DNA of 15,508 nt. Origin: Candidatus Methanoplasma sp. (GTDB taxonomy: Archaea; Thermoplasmatota; Thermoplasmata; Methanomassiliicoccales; Methanomethylophilaceae). A program made the translations under genes and the position numbers. The stretch is taken from the NCBI GenBank assembly GCA_031271555.1, contig JAISVN010000022.1, positions 1 to 15,508 of the forward strand, read 5' to 3'. This document shows, one piece after another, positions 7,737-15,508 of this stretch (its first letter is position 1; each line of letters begins with the position of its first letter). The notes under the pieces are model-generated. The model saw only the letters and a list, made by a program, of their open reading frames with translations. It did no database searches and had not been told where the DNA came from.

Positions 7737-9175
7737 TCATTCTCCCCCTTTTTGGGCGTGTAAATAAGGTTTACTGCACCGGTACCGAGTGTTACCGGCT
7801 GTCCTACTATGATGTTTTCCGTCACTCCTTCGAGGTTGTCGACCTCTCCGACCATGGCTGCGTGCAAAAGGTGCGCCGCGGTTATCTCGAACGCTGCTCT
7901 TGCAAGCACGGATGACTTCTTTCCGGATACACCGTGCCTTCCGATCGCTTTTACCTGACCGTCGTTGGTCATGAGGTCGGCGACCAGCATGATGTGTCTG
8001 ATGTCAACGTCCAGACCGGCTTCTCCCAGAGTCCCCATGGCCTCGCGTATGATGGAGTTCCTTGCCGCCTCTATGCCGAGGACGTCCGCGACCTCCAGAA
8101 TGCTGTTGGTCATCACCTTGTTGGCGTTGACGCCTTCTATCTTCAGCACTTCTTTGAGGTTGCTTCCTTCTGTGATTATCTTCCAGGAACCTCCGACCTT
8201 GCTGAGAACGGCTCTGGCTATTCCGTCTATGCCCTTTATCTTGGCATTCCTTACGGCATCATACATTATCTGGAGCTTCTTGTAAGAGGGCTCATCCGAG
8301 GTTATGACTATCTGGAAATCGGACAGCTTGACAAGACCGCGTATCGCTTTTACCTTGTTCAGCCTTTCGACTATCTCCTCCAGGTTCAGGTCGCGCTGAT
8401 CCATTTTCCTTGTGTTGGGAGTGATTATCAGGCGCATGTTGGTTATGTCGGTCTCCACCGATGCTATGTCCAGCAGCGATGTGACCTCGATCTCGGATGC
8501 AACGTGCCTTGCGACGCTCTCGTCCTCTGCGGCTATGCCGATGAGGGGTATCTCCATCGAGGGGGTGCTGGGAACACGCCTGGCATCCACTATCTCGATA
8601 AGCCTAGGCAGACCCTGGGTAACGTTTATGTTCGCGACACCCGCATAGTGGAAGGTACGCATGTTCATCTGGGTACCCGGTTCGCCGAGCGAGTGGGCGG
8701 CCATCACTCCTGTGGACTCGTTCTTGTCCATAAGGTGCGACGTGTACATGCGGTTGGCGGTCGCTATAAGTTTCTCATATATCTCCGGGCTCAGGTCGGA
8801 TTTCTCCACCACATTCGCTATTTCCGAGATTATCTTCATCGGCAGATTAGCTCCCTGCCTGTCCGCTATCTCCTTGAGCTTTGATTCGGCAGGGGTGAAT
8901 ATGCGTTCGTTGAACACTTCCTCCATGACCTCGGTCTTCACCTCGGGCACCGGCTTCTTTGCTTTGGCGGTTCCGGCCGAAGTGCGTGCCGTGCGCTTGC
9001 CGATCTTGGTGAGCGTGTCCTCTGCCGTTTCCTCCGACAGGCCGATGGCAACGAGATCCTCCAGGCTCGCTGCGGATATCGCACTGAGCGGGTTGTATTT
9101 TGTGAGGAGGAGTTCTGAGACCTCTTCGCTTATGTCCCTGTTGACAAGTGCCTTAAGCGTATCTTTCTTGGCCAT
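7733..9175 (-). CDS. rpoA2: DNA-directed RNA polymerase subunit A'' (Rpo1C) with N-terminal HhH-like extension
   Basis: This is the C-terminal part of the largest subunit. The trigger loop region is HSLGEPGTQM then RTFHYAG (about 161-179), with the catalytic His at 176 and Q169 kept; GLPRLIEIVDAR follows. Canonical A'' sequence begins near residue 110 (LPMKIISEI). Before it are about 110 extra residues: a unit at 8-60 resembling the helix-hairpin-helix domain found at the N-terminus of RadA, and an Ala/Lys/Pro-rich linker (61-82). The 480-residue length is therefore well above the usual 380-400. The position equivalent to yeast Rpb1 Q1070 is His (H161). An in-frame GTG at 9181 overlaps the rpoA1 stop, but a perfect GGAGGTGA ends 6 nt before the ATG at 9175 and abuts the GTG, so the ATG is the better start. 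Function as A'' is certain; the role of the extension is unknown. Confidence 0.96.
   Translation of the reverse strand: MAKKDTLKALVNRDISEEVSELLLTKYNPLSAISAASLEDLVAIGLSEETAEDTLTKIGKRTARTSAGTAKAKKPVPEVKTEVMEEVFNERIFTPAESKLKEIADRQGANLPMKIISEIANVVEKSDLSPEIYEKLIATANRMYTSHLMDKNESTGVMAAHSLGEPGTQMNMRTFHYAGVANINVTQGLPRLIEIVDARRVPSTPSMEIPLIGIAAEDESVARHVASEIEVTSLLDIASVETDITNMRLIITPNTRKMDQRDLNLEEIVERLNKVKAIRGLVKLSDFQIVITSDEPSYKKLQIMYDAVRNAKIKGIDGIARAVLSKVGGSWKIITEGSNLKEVLKIEGVNANKVMTNSILEVADVLGIEAARNSIIREAMGTLGEAGLDVDIRHIMLVADLMTNDGQVKAIGRHGVSGKKSSVLARAAFEITAAHLLHAAMVGEVDNLEGVTENIIVGQPVTLGTGAVNLIYTPKKGENE
7742..7748 (-). promoter_or_regulatory. Ribosome binding site of rpl30e inside rpoA2
   Basis: GGGGGAG on the minus strand lies 5 nt before the rpl30e ATG and at the same time encodes part of the final KKGENE of RpoA''. 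Confidence 0.55.
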
Positions 9176-9177
9176 TA

Positions 9178-11979
9178 TCACTCACCTCCTCCCTCGAAGT
9201 CCGTGTCGAGATCGTCATAATCTTCGCCTTCCTCTTCTTCGGTGTATTCCAGCTCATCCTTCTCCTTTGAGCCGTAGTCATCGCCTATGTCCCTGTCGTC
9301 CACATTCAGGAGCGTGTCGGCTTCGTCCCCGAGGACCTCTGCGAAGAGGTCGTCGATGTCTATTGCCTTGCCCCTTACGGTCCTGGATGGGTCTACTCCG
9401 TCCTCTCCGTATTTGAACTGTATGACGGTGCCCACAGTGTTCCTGACCGTTCCGTCGGATGTCAGTTTCAGGTCCTCCAGCGCAGATACGAGCCTTCTCT
9501 GCATGTATCCCGATCTGGATGTCCTCACCGCAGTATCGACGAGACCTTCCCTTCCTCCCATTGCGTGGAAGAAGAACTCGGTCGGGTTGAGGCCTGTCTT
9601 ATAGGAATTGGAGCAGAATCCTCTTGCGTATGCTCCGAGGTCCCCTTTGTCGAAGTGGGGCAGGGTCCTGTTCCAGTAACCTCTTGAAAGCCTCTCTCCA
9701 CGAACCGCCTGCTGACCGACGCAGCCCGCCATCTGAGACAGGTTGAGCATCGATCCACGTGCGCCCGACTTGGCCATTATGACCGCAGGGTTCGAAAGAC
9801 CCAGATGCTTTCCGGCAACGCGTCCGGCCTCATCACGGGCCTGACCCAGGACTTTCATGACCCTCACTTCGAGCGTCTCTCTCAGCGAGCGGCCGGGCAT
9901 CTGGTCAAGCGTTCCGTTCTGGAATGATTCCACCAGTTCCGACACTTCGTTTATACATTCCTGGTTGAAGTTGGCGATCTGCAGTGCCGCCTCTTCAGGT
10001 ATGTCCTCATCACCGATACCTGTGCTGAACCCGTGGTTCATGATGGCACCCAGAGCGAGCTTCGTTACCTCGTTGATGAACTTTGCGGCCCTGTCGGACC
10101 CATAGTCGCGGGCTATCCTGTCAAGTATCTTCCCTTTGCTGTTGCCGATCCCTTTCGCATCGATCGTACCGCAGAGCAGCTGTCCGTTGCGTATCTTCAC
10201 GAATGCATCGAACTGGCAGTTCTCCTTCGTACATACATCGCAGTTCTGGCATATGTTCGACTTGAAGGCCGTCCTGAAGTCTTCGGGCAATACTATCGAA
10301 AACAGCTGTTTGCCGGTCCAATACTCTTTGCCTTCCTCATCGACCAGGGGTTCAGGGATCTTTATACCGTCGAGTTTGGACAGTATGTTCATCGCTTCAA
10401 ACCTGTCGAATCTGGGATTCTCGTGGGTAAGGAAGTATGCGCCGGTTATGTGGTCGTGGATTGCGCCGATGATCGGGCCTCCGTACCTCGGCGAGAGGAT
10501 GTTCTCCTGCACCTGCATGAGTATGCGGGCTTCCGCGCGCGCCTCGTCCGACTGCAGAACGTGGAGGTTCATCTCGTCGCCGTCAAAGTCCGCGTTGTAC
10601 GGGGGACAAACGCAGAGGTTGAACCTGAAGGTCCTTCCGTCCATTATCCTGACGCGGTGCGCCATCATGGACATCCTGTGCAGCGACGGCTGCCTGTTGA
10701 ACAGTACGACGTCGCCGTCCATCAGCTGCCTTTCTATGGTGTAGTCTATGTCGATGTTCTCGGCAACCTCTTCCGCATTGCGGTCGGTCACTCTGATCCT
10801 CCTTCCGTCGGACCTTATTACATAGTTCACTCCGGGCAGGTAGCCGTTCTCCATTGACGGTTCGGGTCCGCGGGCGACCATTTCCTTGAGCTTTCCGATG
10901 TTGTGCTCGTTCACGTGCACCGGGACTGTGAGCTCTCTTGCCGCTACGAACGGGACTCCGACCTCGTTGATCGAAAGAAGCGGGTCGGGGGATATCACGG
11001 TACGGGCGGAGAAGTTCACACGCTTACCTGAAAGGTTCGATCTGAAACGTCCCTCTTTTCCCTTAAGCCTCTGCGCCAGCGTTTTCAGCGGGCGTCCGGA
11101 CCTGTGCCTCGCCGGAGGTATTCCGGAGGTCTGGTTGTCAAAGTATGTGGTTACGTGATACTGCAGCAACTCCCAAAGGTCCTCGACTATCAGCTGGGGG
11201 GCTCCCGCGTCGCGGTTCTCCCTCAGCCTCTGGTTTATCCTGAGGACGTCCACGAGCTTGTGCGTGAGGTCGTCCTCGGACCTGTCTCCCGAGTCGAGCG
11301 TTATCGAGGGCCTGACGGTCACCGGAGGGACCGCAAGGGCGGTCAGGACCATCCATTCGGGCCTGCATGTCGCAGGGTCCATTCCGAGGGTCTTCAGGTC
11401 CTCATCGGGGATGCGTTCGAGCCTCTCGCGCACTTCCTTGGGAGTGAGTTTGTGGTTGTCGTCGACCTCCCTGAAGGTGGTCGGCTTATCCAGTTTTATC
11501 TTTATCTGTTCGGTCCCGCAGTAGGGGCATATTCCTTTGTTGGATGCGTCCTTCGCGGTCTCTTTGGAGAAGTTCTTGAGATCTATAGTTCCTCCTCCGA
11601 GGTCCTTCATCTCCGACATGTCGTCCCTGCGGGCCTCTATCTGCTCTGCTGTCAGCATGATCCTTCCGCAGTTGCGGCATGTGCTCTCGAGCATCAGCTT
11701 TATGTCTTTGATGAAACCGACGTGTATGACCGGCATCGCGAGATCGATGTGTCCGAAGTGTCCGGGGCATTCGTCGACCTTGCATCCGCAGGTCTTACAC
11801 CTGAGGCCGGGTTCGATGACACCCATGTGGGGGTCCATGAGACCCATCTCAATGGGGTATCCCTCATCGTCGTATGTGTCCGCAGTTATGATCTTCGTGG
11901 CCGACATCCTTCTTATCTCATCCGGTGAGACGCAGGAGAATTTTATCCAGCCGATCCTTTTCGTTATTCCGCGCATCAT
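9178..11979 (-). CDS. rpoA1: DNA-directed RNA polymerase subunit A' (Rpo1N)
   Basis: This is the N-terminal part of the largest catalytic subunit. The active-site loop NADFDGDEM is at 462-470, with D464, D466 and D468 binding the catalytic magnesium. The clamp zinc site is C61, C64, C71, H74, and a second is C101, C104, C151, C154. The bridge helix region starts near 795 ([18 protein letters not shown]). A four-Cys cluster at C577, C580, C583, C588 sits before the funnel region. The chain ends in an acidic tail (886-933) with about half Asp and Glu, beyond the point where most A' subunits stop; at 933 residues it is slightly long. The first ATG overlaps the rpoB stop, and a second ATG follows directly. 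GGAGG lies 7 nt before the first one, so I kept it. Translation is probably coupled to rpoB. Confidence 0.97.
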   Translation of the reverse strand: MMRGITKRIGWIKFSCVSPDEIRRMSATKIITADTYDDEGYPIEMGLMDPHMGVIEPGLRCKTCGCKVDECPGHFGHIDLAMPVIHVGFIKDIKLMLESTCRNCGRIMLTAEQIEARRDDMSEMKDLGGGTIDLKNFSKETAKDASNKGICPYCGTEQIKIKLDKPTTFREVDDNHKLTPKEVRERLERIPDEDLKTLGMDPATCRPEWMVLTALAVPPVTVRPSITLDSGDRSEDDLTHKLVDVLRINQRLRENRDAGAPQLIVEDLWELLQYHVTTYFDNQTSGIPPARHRSGRPLKTLAQRLKGKEGRFRSNLSGKRVNFSARTVISPDPLLSINEVGVPFVAARELTVPVHVNEHNIGKLKEMVARGPEPSMENGYLPGVNYVIRSDGRRIRVTDRNAEEVAENIDIDYTIERQLMDGDVVLFNRQPSLHRMSMMAHRVRIMDGRTFRFNLCVCPPYNADFDGDEMNLHVLQSDEARAEARILMQVQENILSPRYGGPIIGAIHDHITGAYFLTHENPRFDRFEAMNILSKLDGIKIPEPLVDEEGKEYWTGKQLFSIVLPEDFRTAFKSNICQNCDVCTKENCQFDAFVKIRNGQLLCGTIDAKGIGNSKGKILDRIARDYGSDRAAKFINEVTKLALGAIMNHGFSTGIGDEDIPEEAALQIANFNQECINEVSELVESFQNGTLDQMPGRSLRETLEVRVMKVLGQARDEAGRVAGKHLGLSNPAVIMAKSGARGSMLNLSQMAGCVGQQAVRGERLSRGYWNRTLPHFDKGDLGAYARGFCSNSYKTGLNPTEFFFHAMGGREGLVDTAVRTSRSGYMQRRLVSALEDLKLTSDGTVRNTVGTVIQFKYGEDGVDPSRTVRGKAIDIDDLFAEVLGDEADTLLNVDDRDIGDDYGSKEKDELEYTEEEEGEDYDDLDTDFEGGGE
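9182..9189 (-). promoter_or_regulatory. Perfect Shine-Dalgarno site of rpoA2, encoded inside rpoA1
   Basis: GGAGGTGA on the minus strand is fully complementary to the archaeal 16S rRNA 3' end. It sits 6 nt before the ATG at 9175 and directly against the GTG at 9181, which decides the start. The same bases encode the terminal Gly-Gly-Glu of RpoA'. Confidence 0.8.
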
Positions 11980-14900
11980 GTCAGGTCCTCCAGCTGAAGT
12001 CTCATGGCAACACCAAGAGACAGGAGTTCGTCCATCAGGAGCTTGAATGCATACGATGTCTGAACGAGGTAGATGCTTGAGTTGTTCTTACACACGGGGC
12101 AGTACAGCGACCCATGCCTGTCCATTATCGCGATGTGACCGCATGTCGGGTTCCCGCATATGTACTGCTGGGTTCCGTCGGACTCATCCAGGAGACGGTC
12201 TTTGATCACCATCGCGGCTCCGTGGCCGATAAGACAGTCACGCTCCATCTCTCCGAACCTCAGACCTCCCTGCCTGGAACGTCCTTCCGTGGGCTGCCTG
12301 GTAAGTATCTGGACGGGGCCTCTCGAACGGACGTGCATCTTTCCGCTGACCATGTGGTGCAGCTTCTCGTAGAATATCACTCCTGTGTAGACCTCTGTCT
12401 GGATCATCCTTCCGGTCCTTCCGTCGTACATCGCTTCTTTGCCGTGTATGCCGAAGCCGTTCTTGACGAGCGCGTCGCGGATGGCCTCTTCCCTTTCTCC
12501 GGAGAATGCCGTTCCGTCTATTATGCGCCCTTCGACCGCTCCGACCTTGCCTGCTATCATCTCCAGCACGTGTCCTATCGTCATACGGGACGGTATACCG
12601 TGGGGATTGACCACGAGGTCGGGGGTCACGCCTTCTGCGGTGAACGGCATGTCGCACTGGTCCACCAGCCTTCCTATGACACCTTTCTGACCGAACCTTG
12701 AACAGAACTTGTCTCCGAGTTCGGGGATCCTCTCATCCCTCACTTTCACACGCACCAGCCTGGATCCGTTCTCGGACTCCGTCACCATGACCGAGTCCAC
12801 GTATCCTTTCTCTCCGGGCCTGACGGTGACGGATGTCTCCCTCCTTTTCTGAGGAGTGAGGAAATCCGTCTCTTCCTCCAGGAATCTGGGCGGAGAGGTC
12901 TTGCCGATCAGGACATCGCTTCCGGTGACTTCCGATTCAGGTGATATCAGCCCGTCCTCTCCCAGAGATGCATAGGCGAAATCGGCGCGTGCGCCCATTA
13001 TGTCGGGGGACGGTATCTCGAAGTGGTCCTCCTGGCCTCCGGGATAGCGGCGCTCCTCTGCACGGTATGACCTCAGGAACGATGACCTTCCGAGTCCTCT
13101 TTGCACGGAGCTCCTGTTCATGACAAGCGCATCTTCTATGTTGTATCCGTGATACGACAGGACGGCGACGCAGAAGTTCTGGCCTGCCGGCCTGTGGTTG
13201 TAACCCATGAAATCCATTGTCTGGGTCTGTACCATCGGAACCTCGGGGTAGTGCATTATGTGCCCTCTCGTGTCCGGCCTTATGCGGTAGTTGGCTGCGG
13301 GTATTCCCAAAGCCTGTTTCGCCATTGCCGCGCCCATTGTCACACGGGGTGCGGAGTTGTGTTCGGGATAGGGGACTATTCCGGATGCTACGCCGAGTAT
13401 GACCATCGGGTCTATCTCCATGTGCGTGTGCTTCTTCGTTATCTTTGAAGGGGTTGCGAAGTCCTCGCCGCACCATTTGCACTTGAGCATCGGGTCCTCT
13501 TCCTGCCCGGGGTTGAGCCAGTCCACATCGGTCGGGGACAGGGCGTGGTTGCAGTGTTCGCATCTTTTCGGAACATTGTACGCATCGGTGACGACCAGCG
13601 AGTCTTCCTCCTCCTCGGCGTCTATCCACTCAATTATGCCTTCTTTGAAAAGGTCGTTCCATACGACCTTGCCTTCGCGCATTCCCTCTATGTGTTTCCT
13701 CGTGATCATCGGCCTGCCATCCTTGAGGATCAGCAGCGGGCGTCTGAGACGGCCCTCGTCGCAGTTTATGATCACTTCTTTCATCTCTTCGTCGTAGCGG
13801 ATGTTGATGCAGTTCGAAAGGAGACCGTATCTCCTGCGGTCCCTTATCTCCGAGACGAGCTTGTCGGCATCGCGGTGGGTACCGACCAGGTCCCCGTTTA
13901 TGTATACTCTTGTTCCTTCTTCTTTAACAGAGAGCAGGTCGAGCTCTTTCAGGGTCCATTTCACATCCGACTCCGGATATCCTTCTGAGACATCTATGAT
14001 GAGCGCTGCGTTCTTGACCAGTCCGCAGTTCTGTCCTTCCGGTGTCTCCGACGGGCAGAGTCTTCCCCACTGGGTAGGGTGAAGGTCACGGGCCTCGAAG
14101 TGAGGCTGGCTTCTTGTAAGGGATGATGTTACTCTTCTGAGGTGGGACATCGCAGACATGTTGGACGTCCTGTCGAGCAGCTGGGAAACTCCTGCGCGGC
14201 CACCGACCCAGTTGCCGGTCGCAAGAGCGTGCAGAAGTTTGTGAGTCAGGAGGTCGGGCCTTATCGAAGACGATATGTTGAACTCGCTCTTCTTCCTTCC
14301 CCAGTTCCTCTCCAGTTGGTATTTGAGGTCTTTCATCAGGCTGCTGAAGCTTGTCCTGAAAAGATCCTCCATCAGGTCGCCCGAGAGTTTCAGCCTCTTG
14401 TTGGCGTAGTGGTCCTTGTCGTCCTCTTTCCTCTTCTTGAGGGACAATTCAAGGACCGAGCGTGCGATGCGGCCAAGGAATATCGCTTTCTTCATGCGGT
14501 CCGCCTCGGTGTCCCCGAGGTGCGGAAGAAGCGAGCGGTCCAGTATGCTCTCGACCTTCTTGGTCCTGTACTCTTTCGCCTGGCCTGCTGCGAAGTTCCT
14601 CTCGAGGAACAGTATCGCGTCCTCTTTGGTGTGGTAGCCGTTCGGGGGGAAGTTCTTCTTGTCGAGAGAACTCTCGATGTTGGCGTAGACTATGTTGGCC
14701 ATTGCCTCGTCTGACACGATCGTGTCGTAGATGTCGGCATCGGATTCCATACCGAGGGCTTTCATCAGTGCTATAAGGGGTATCGATCCCGATGCGACGG
14801 GCACGGAGACCATTACCATTCCGTCCTTCTTCTTCTCAACGAGCGTGAGCGCGCGGTATCCTTCCTTCTGCGAGAACACCTTTGCGATCTCCACGGCGGA

Positions 14901-15508
14901 TCCGTATTTCTCATTGTATTCGACCATCACTCTGTTCGGAGCGAGGTCTTCGAGTGTGATCAGCACCCTCTCGGTCCCCCCGATTATGAAGTATCCTCCG
15001 GGTTCCCTGGGGTCCTCTTTCTGTTTTACGAGTTCCTGAATATATTCCTCATCGGAAAGCTTGCGGTCCAGATTCTTCTCCAGTACGCGGTGGTTCAGGT
15101 TGCAGCCGTTTGATTTGACCATCATCGGCAGGTCTCCGACATGCACCCATCTCTCATTCTCGGGTATGTCCTTCTCAACTCCGTCCTCGTAGACCTCGAA
15201 TCTTACGAACACCGGCGAGAGATAGTTGAGGTTCCTGAGCCTGGCTTCCATGGGGGTCAGCTCGTGGCTGTAGCCGTTGGCCTCCATGACCTTGGGCTGA
15301 TCTATCCTTATTGTGGATTTTGCCTGAGGGTCTATGTTTCCGTCCTCGTCCCTCTTCCTGCCGATCCTTATCTCTATGTTCCTGCCGCCCGTCCTTTCGG
15401 GGTCCAGCTTGATTATGCCGCGCTCGGCGTCATCCGTCGGCACCCTGATGTCGTCGACGATCTTCTGCATCCTGCTGCCAGGGTTCCCCGCAGAAGCCAA
15501 GAAGTCAT
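11976..15508 (-). CDS. rpoB: DNA-directed RNA polymerase subunit B, unsplit (Rpo2), N-terminus beyond window
   Basis: This is the second largest catalytic subunit, present as one chain and not as B'' plus B'. Visible parts are [11 protein letters not shown] near the start, [14 protein letters not shown] (about 13108-13150), the active-site segment GDKF then RFGQKG (12681-12698), [15 protein letters not shown], and the C-terminal anchor [14 protein letters not shown] with GEMERDCL. There are two zinc sites: one from CEHC and CKWC (13470-13562), one from CGNPTCG and CPVC near the end. The frame is open to the right edge. Its first full codons read Asp-Phe-Leu after a codon ending in AT, which fits the family's NDFI/NDFL, so the true start lies outside by about 30-45 residues. 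The TTG at 15500 is not the start. The gene heads the operon seen here; rpoH would be expected just upstream. Confidence 0.97.
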   Translation of the reverse strand, partial: DFLASAGNPGSRMQKIVDDIRVPTDDAERGIIKLDPERTGGRNIEIRIGRKRDEDGNIDPQAKSTIRIDQPKVMEANGYSHELTPMEARLRNLNYLSPVFVRFEVYEDGVEKDIPENERWVHVGDLPMMVKSNGCNLNHRVLEKNLDRKLSDEEYIQELVKQKEDPREPGGYFIIGGTERVLITLEDLAPNRVMVEYNEKYGSAVEIAKVFSQKEGYRALTLVEKKKDGMVMVSVPVASGSIPLIALMKALGMESDADIYDTIVSDEAMANIVYANIESSLDKKNFPPNGYHTKEDAILFLERNFAAGQAKEYRTKKVESILDRSLLPHLGDTEADRMKKAIFLGRIARSVLELSLKKRKEDDKDHYANKRLKLSGDLMEDLFRTSFSSLMKDLKYQLERNWGRKKSEFNISSSIRPDLLTHKLLHALATGNWVGGRAGVSQLLDRTSNMSAMSHLRRVTSSLTRSQPHFEARDLHPTQWGRLCPSETPEGQNCGLVKNAALIIDVSEGYPESDVKWTLKELDLLSVKEEGTRVYINGDLVGTHRDADKLVSEIRDRRRYGLLSNCINIRYDEEMKEVIINCDEGRLRRPLLILKDGRPMITRKHIEGMREGKVVWNDLFKEGIIEWIDAEEEEDSLVVTDAYNVPKRCEHCNHALSPTDVDWLNPGQEEDPMLKCKWCGEDFATPSKITKKHTHMEIDPMVILGVASGIVPYPEHNSAPRVTMGAAMAKQALGIPAANYRIRPDTRGHIMHYPEVPMVQTQTMDFMGYNHRPAGQNFCVAVLSYHGYNIEDALVMNRSSVQRGLGRSSFLRSYRAEERRYPGGQEDHFEIPSPDIMGARADFAYASLGEDGLISPESEVTGSDVLIGKTSPPRFLEEETDFLTPQKRRETSVTVRPGEKGYVDSVMVTESENGSRLVRVKVRDERIPELGDKFCSRFGQKGVIGRLVDQCDMPFTAEGVTPDLVVNPHGIPSRMTIGHVLEMIAGKVGAVEGRIIDGTAFSGEREEAIRDALVKNGFGIHGKEAMYDGRTGRMIQTEVYTGVIFYEKLHHMVSGKMHVRSRGPVQILTRQPTEGRSRQGGLRFGEMERDCLIGHGAAMVIKDRLLDESDGTQQYICGNPTCGHIAIMDRHGSLYCPVCKNNSSIYLVQTSYAFKLLMDELLSLGVAMRLQLEDLT
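11987..11991 (-). promoter_or_regulatory. Ribosome binding site of rpoA1 inside rpoB
   Basis: GGAGG on the minus strand, 7 nt before the ATG at 11979 and 10 nt before the ATG at 11976, encodes part of the C-terminal QLEDLT of RpoB. Confidence 0.6.

Noticed and set aside
9179..9181. GTG at 9181 as rpoA2 start
   Set aside because: The perfect GGAGGTGA abuts it with no spacer; the ATG at 9175 has the proper 6-nt spacing.
7934..12701. Long open frames on the plus strand opposite the polymerase genes (for example 7934-8884, 10033-10857, 11104-11928, 12114-12701)
   Set aside because: They lie antisense to highly conserved polymerase genes, show no recognisable domain and have the composition expected of codon shadows in a GC-moderate genome.
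15498..15500. TTG as rpoB start
   Set aside because: The frame continues upstream to the window edge with residues that match conserved RpoB sequence.
1..15508. CRISPR array, tRNA, rRNA, insertion sequence, toxin-antitoxin or defence locus
   Set aside because: No regularly spaced repeats, cloverleaf-like segment, inverted terminal repeats or transposase frame were seen, and nearly all DNA is occupied by identified genes.

Overview
The window is archaeal chromosomal DNA. RNA polymerase is split into A' and A'' and sits in one operon with ribosomal protein L30e and the short two-KH archaeal NusA. Orotidine-phosphate decarboxylase is of the short archaeal type, and there is an STT3/AglB-family membrane protein. 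RpoB is one unsplit chain. This argues against the methanogen and halophile orders whose RpoB is split in two, and fits Thermoplasmata; I infer a host-associated or sediment Methanomassiliicoccales-like organism, but the lineage is an inference.

Right part (7018-15508, minus strand): the operon rpoB - rpoA1 - rpoA2 - rpl30e - nusA. Each gene overlaps or abuts the next by a few bases, so the block is probably one translationally coupled transcript. rpoB runs off the right edge, missing roughly its first 30-45 residues. The operon stops after nusA at a cluster of T-tracts (6902-6990); the rps12, rps7 and elongation factor genes that often follow in archaea are absent here.

Middle (5123-6894): a plus-strand radical SAM gene of unknown function, convergent with nusA. 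Only about 23 bp separate its start from the start of the divergent pyrF gene.

Left part (1-5034, minus strand): one reading frame of 1678 codons with no stop, running off the left edge, preceded by a good TATA element and Shine-Dalgarno site. It encodes an STT3/AglB-fold protein with about 13 membrane segments, then an ectodomain of more than 1150 residues built of beta-sandwich modules and rich in N-glycosylation sequons. Several residues that STT3 enzymes need for catalysis look replaced. This is the most unusual item in the window. The second is a helix-hairpin-helix-like extension of about 110 residues at the start of RpoA'', facing an acidic tail at the end of RpoA', i.e. new sequence on both sides of the A'/A'' split.

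I see no tRNA, rRNA, CRISPR array, insertion sequence or defence system. The only non-coding stretches are short: 5035-5122, about 23 bp near 5768-5790, and 6895-7017.
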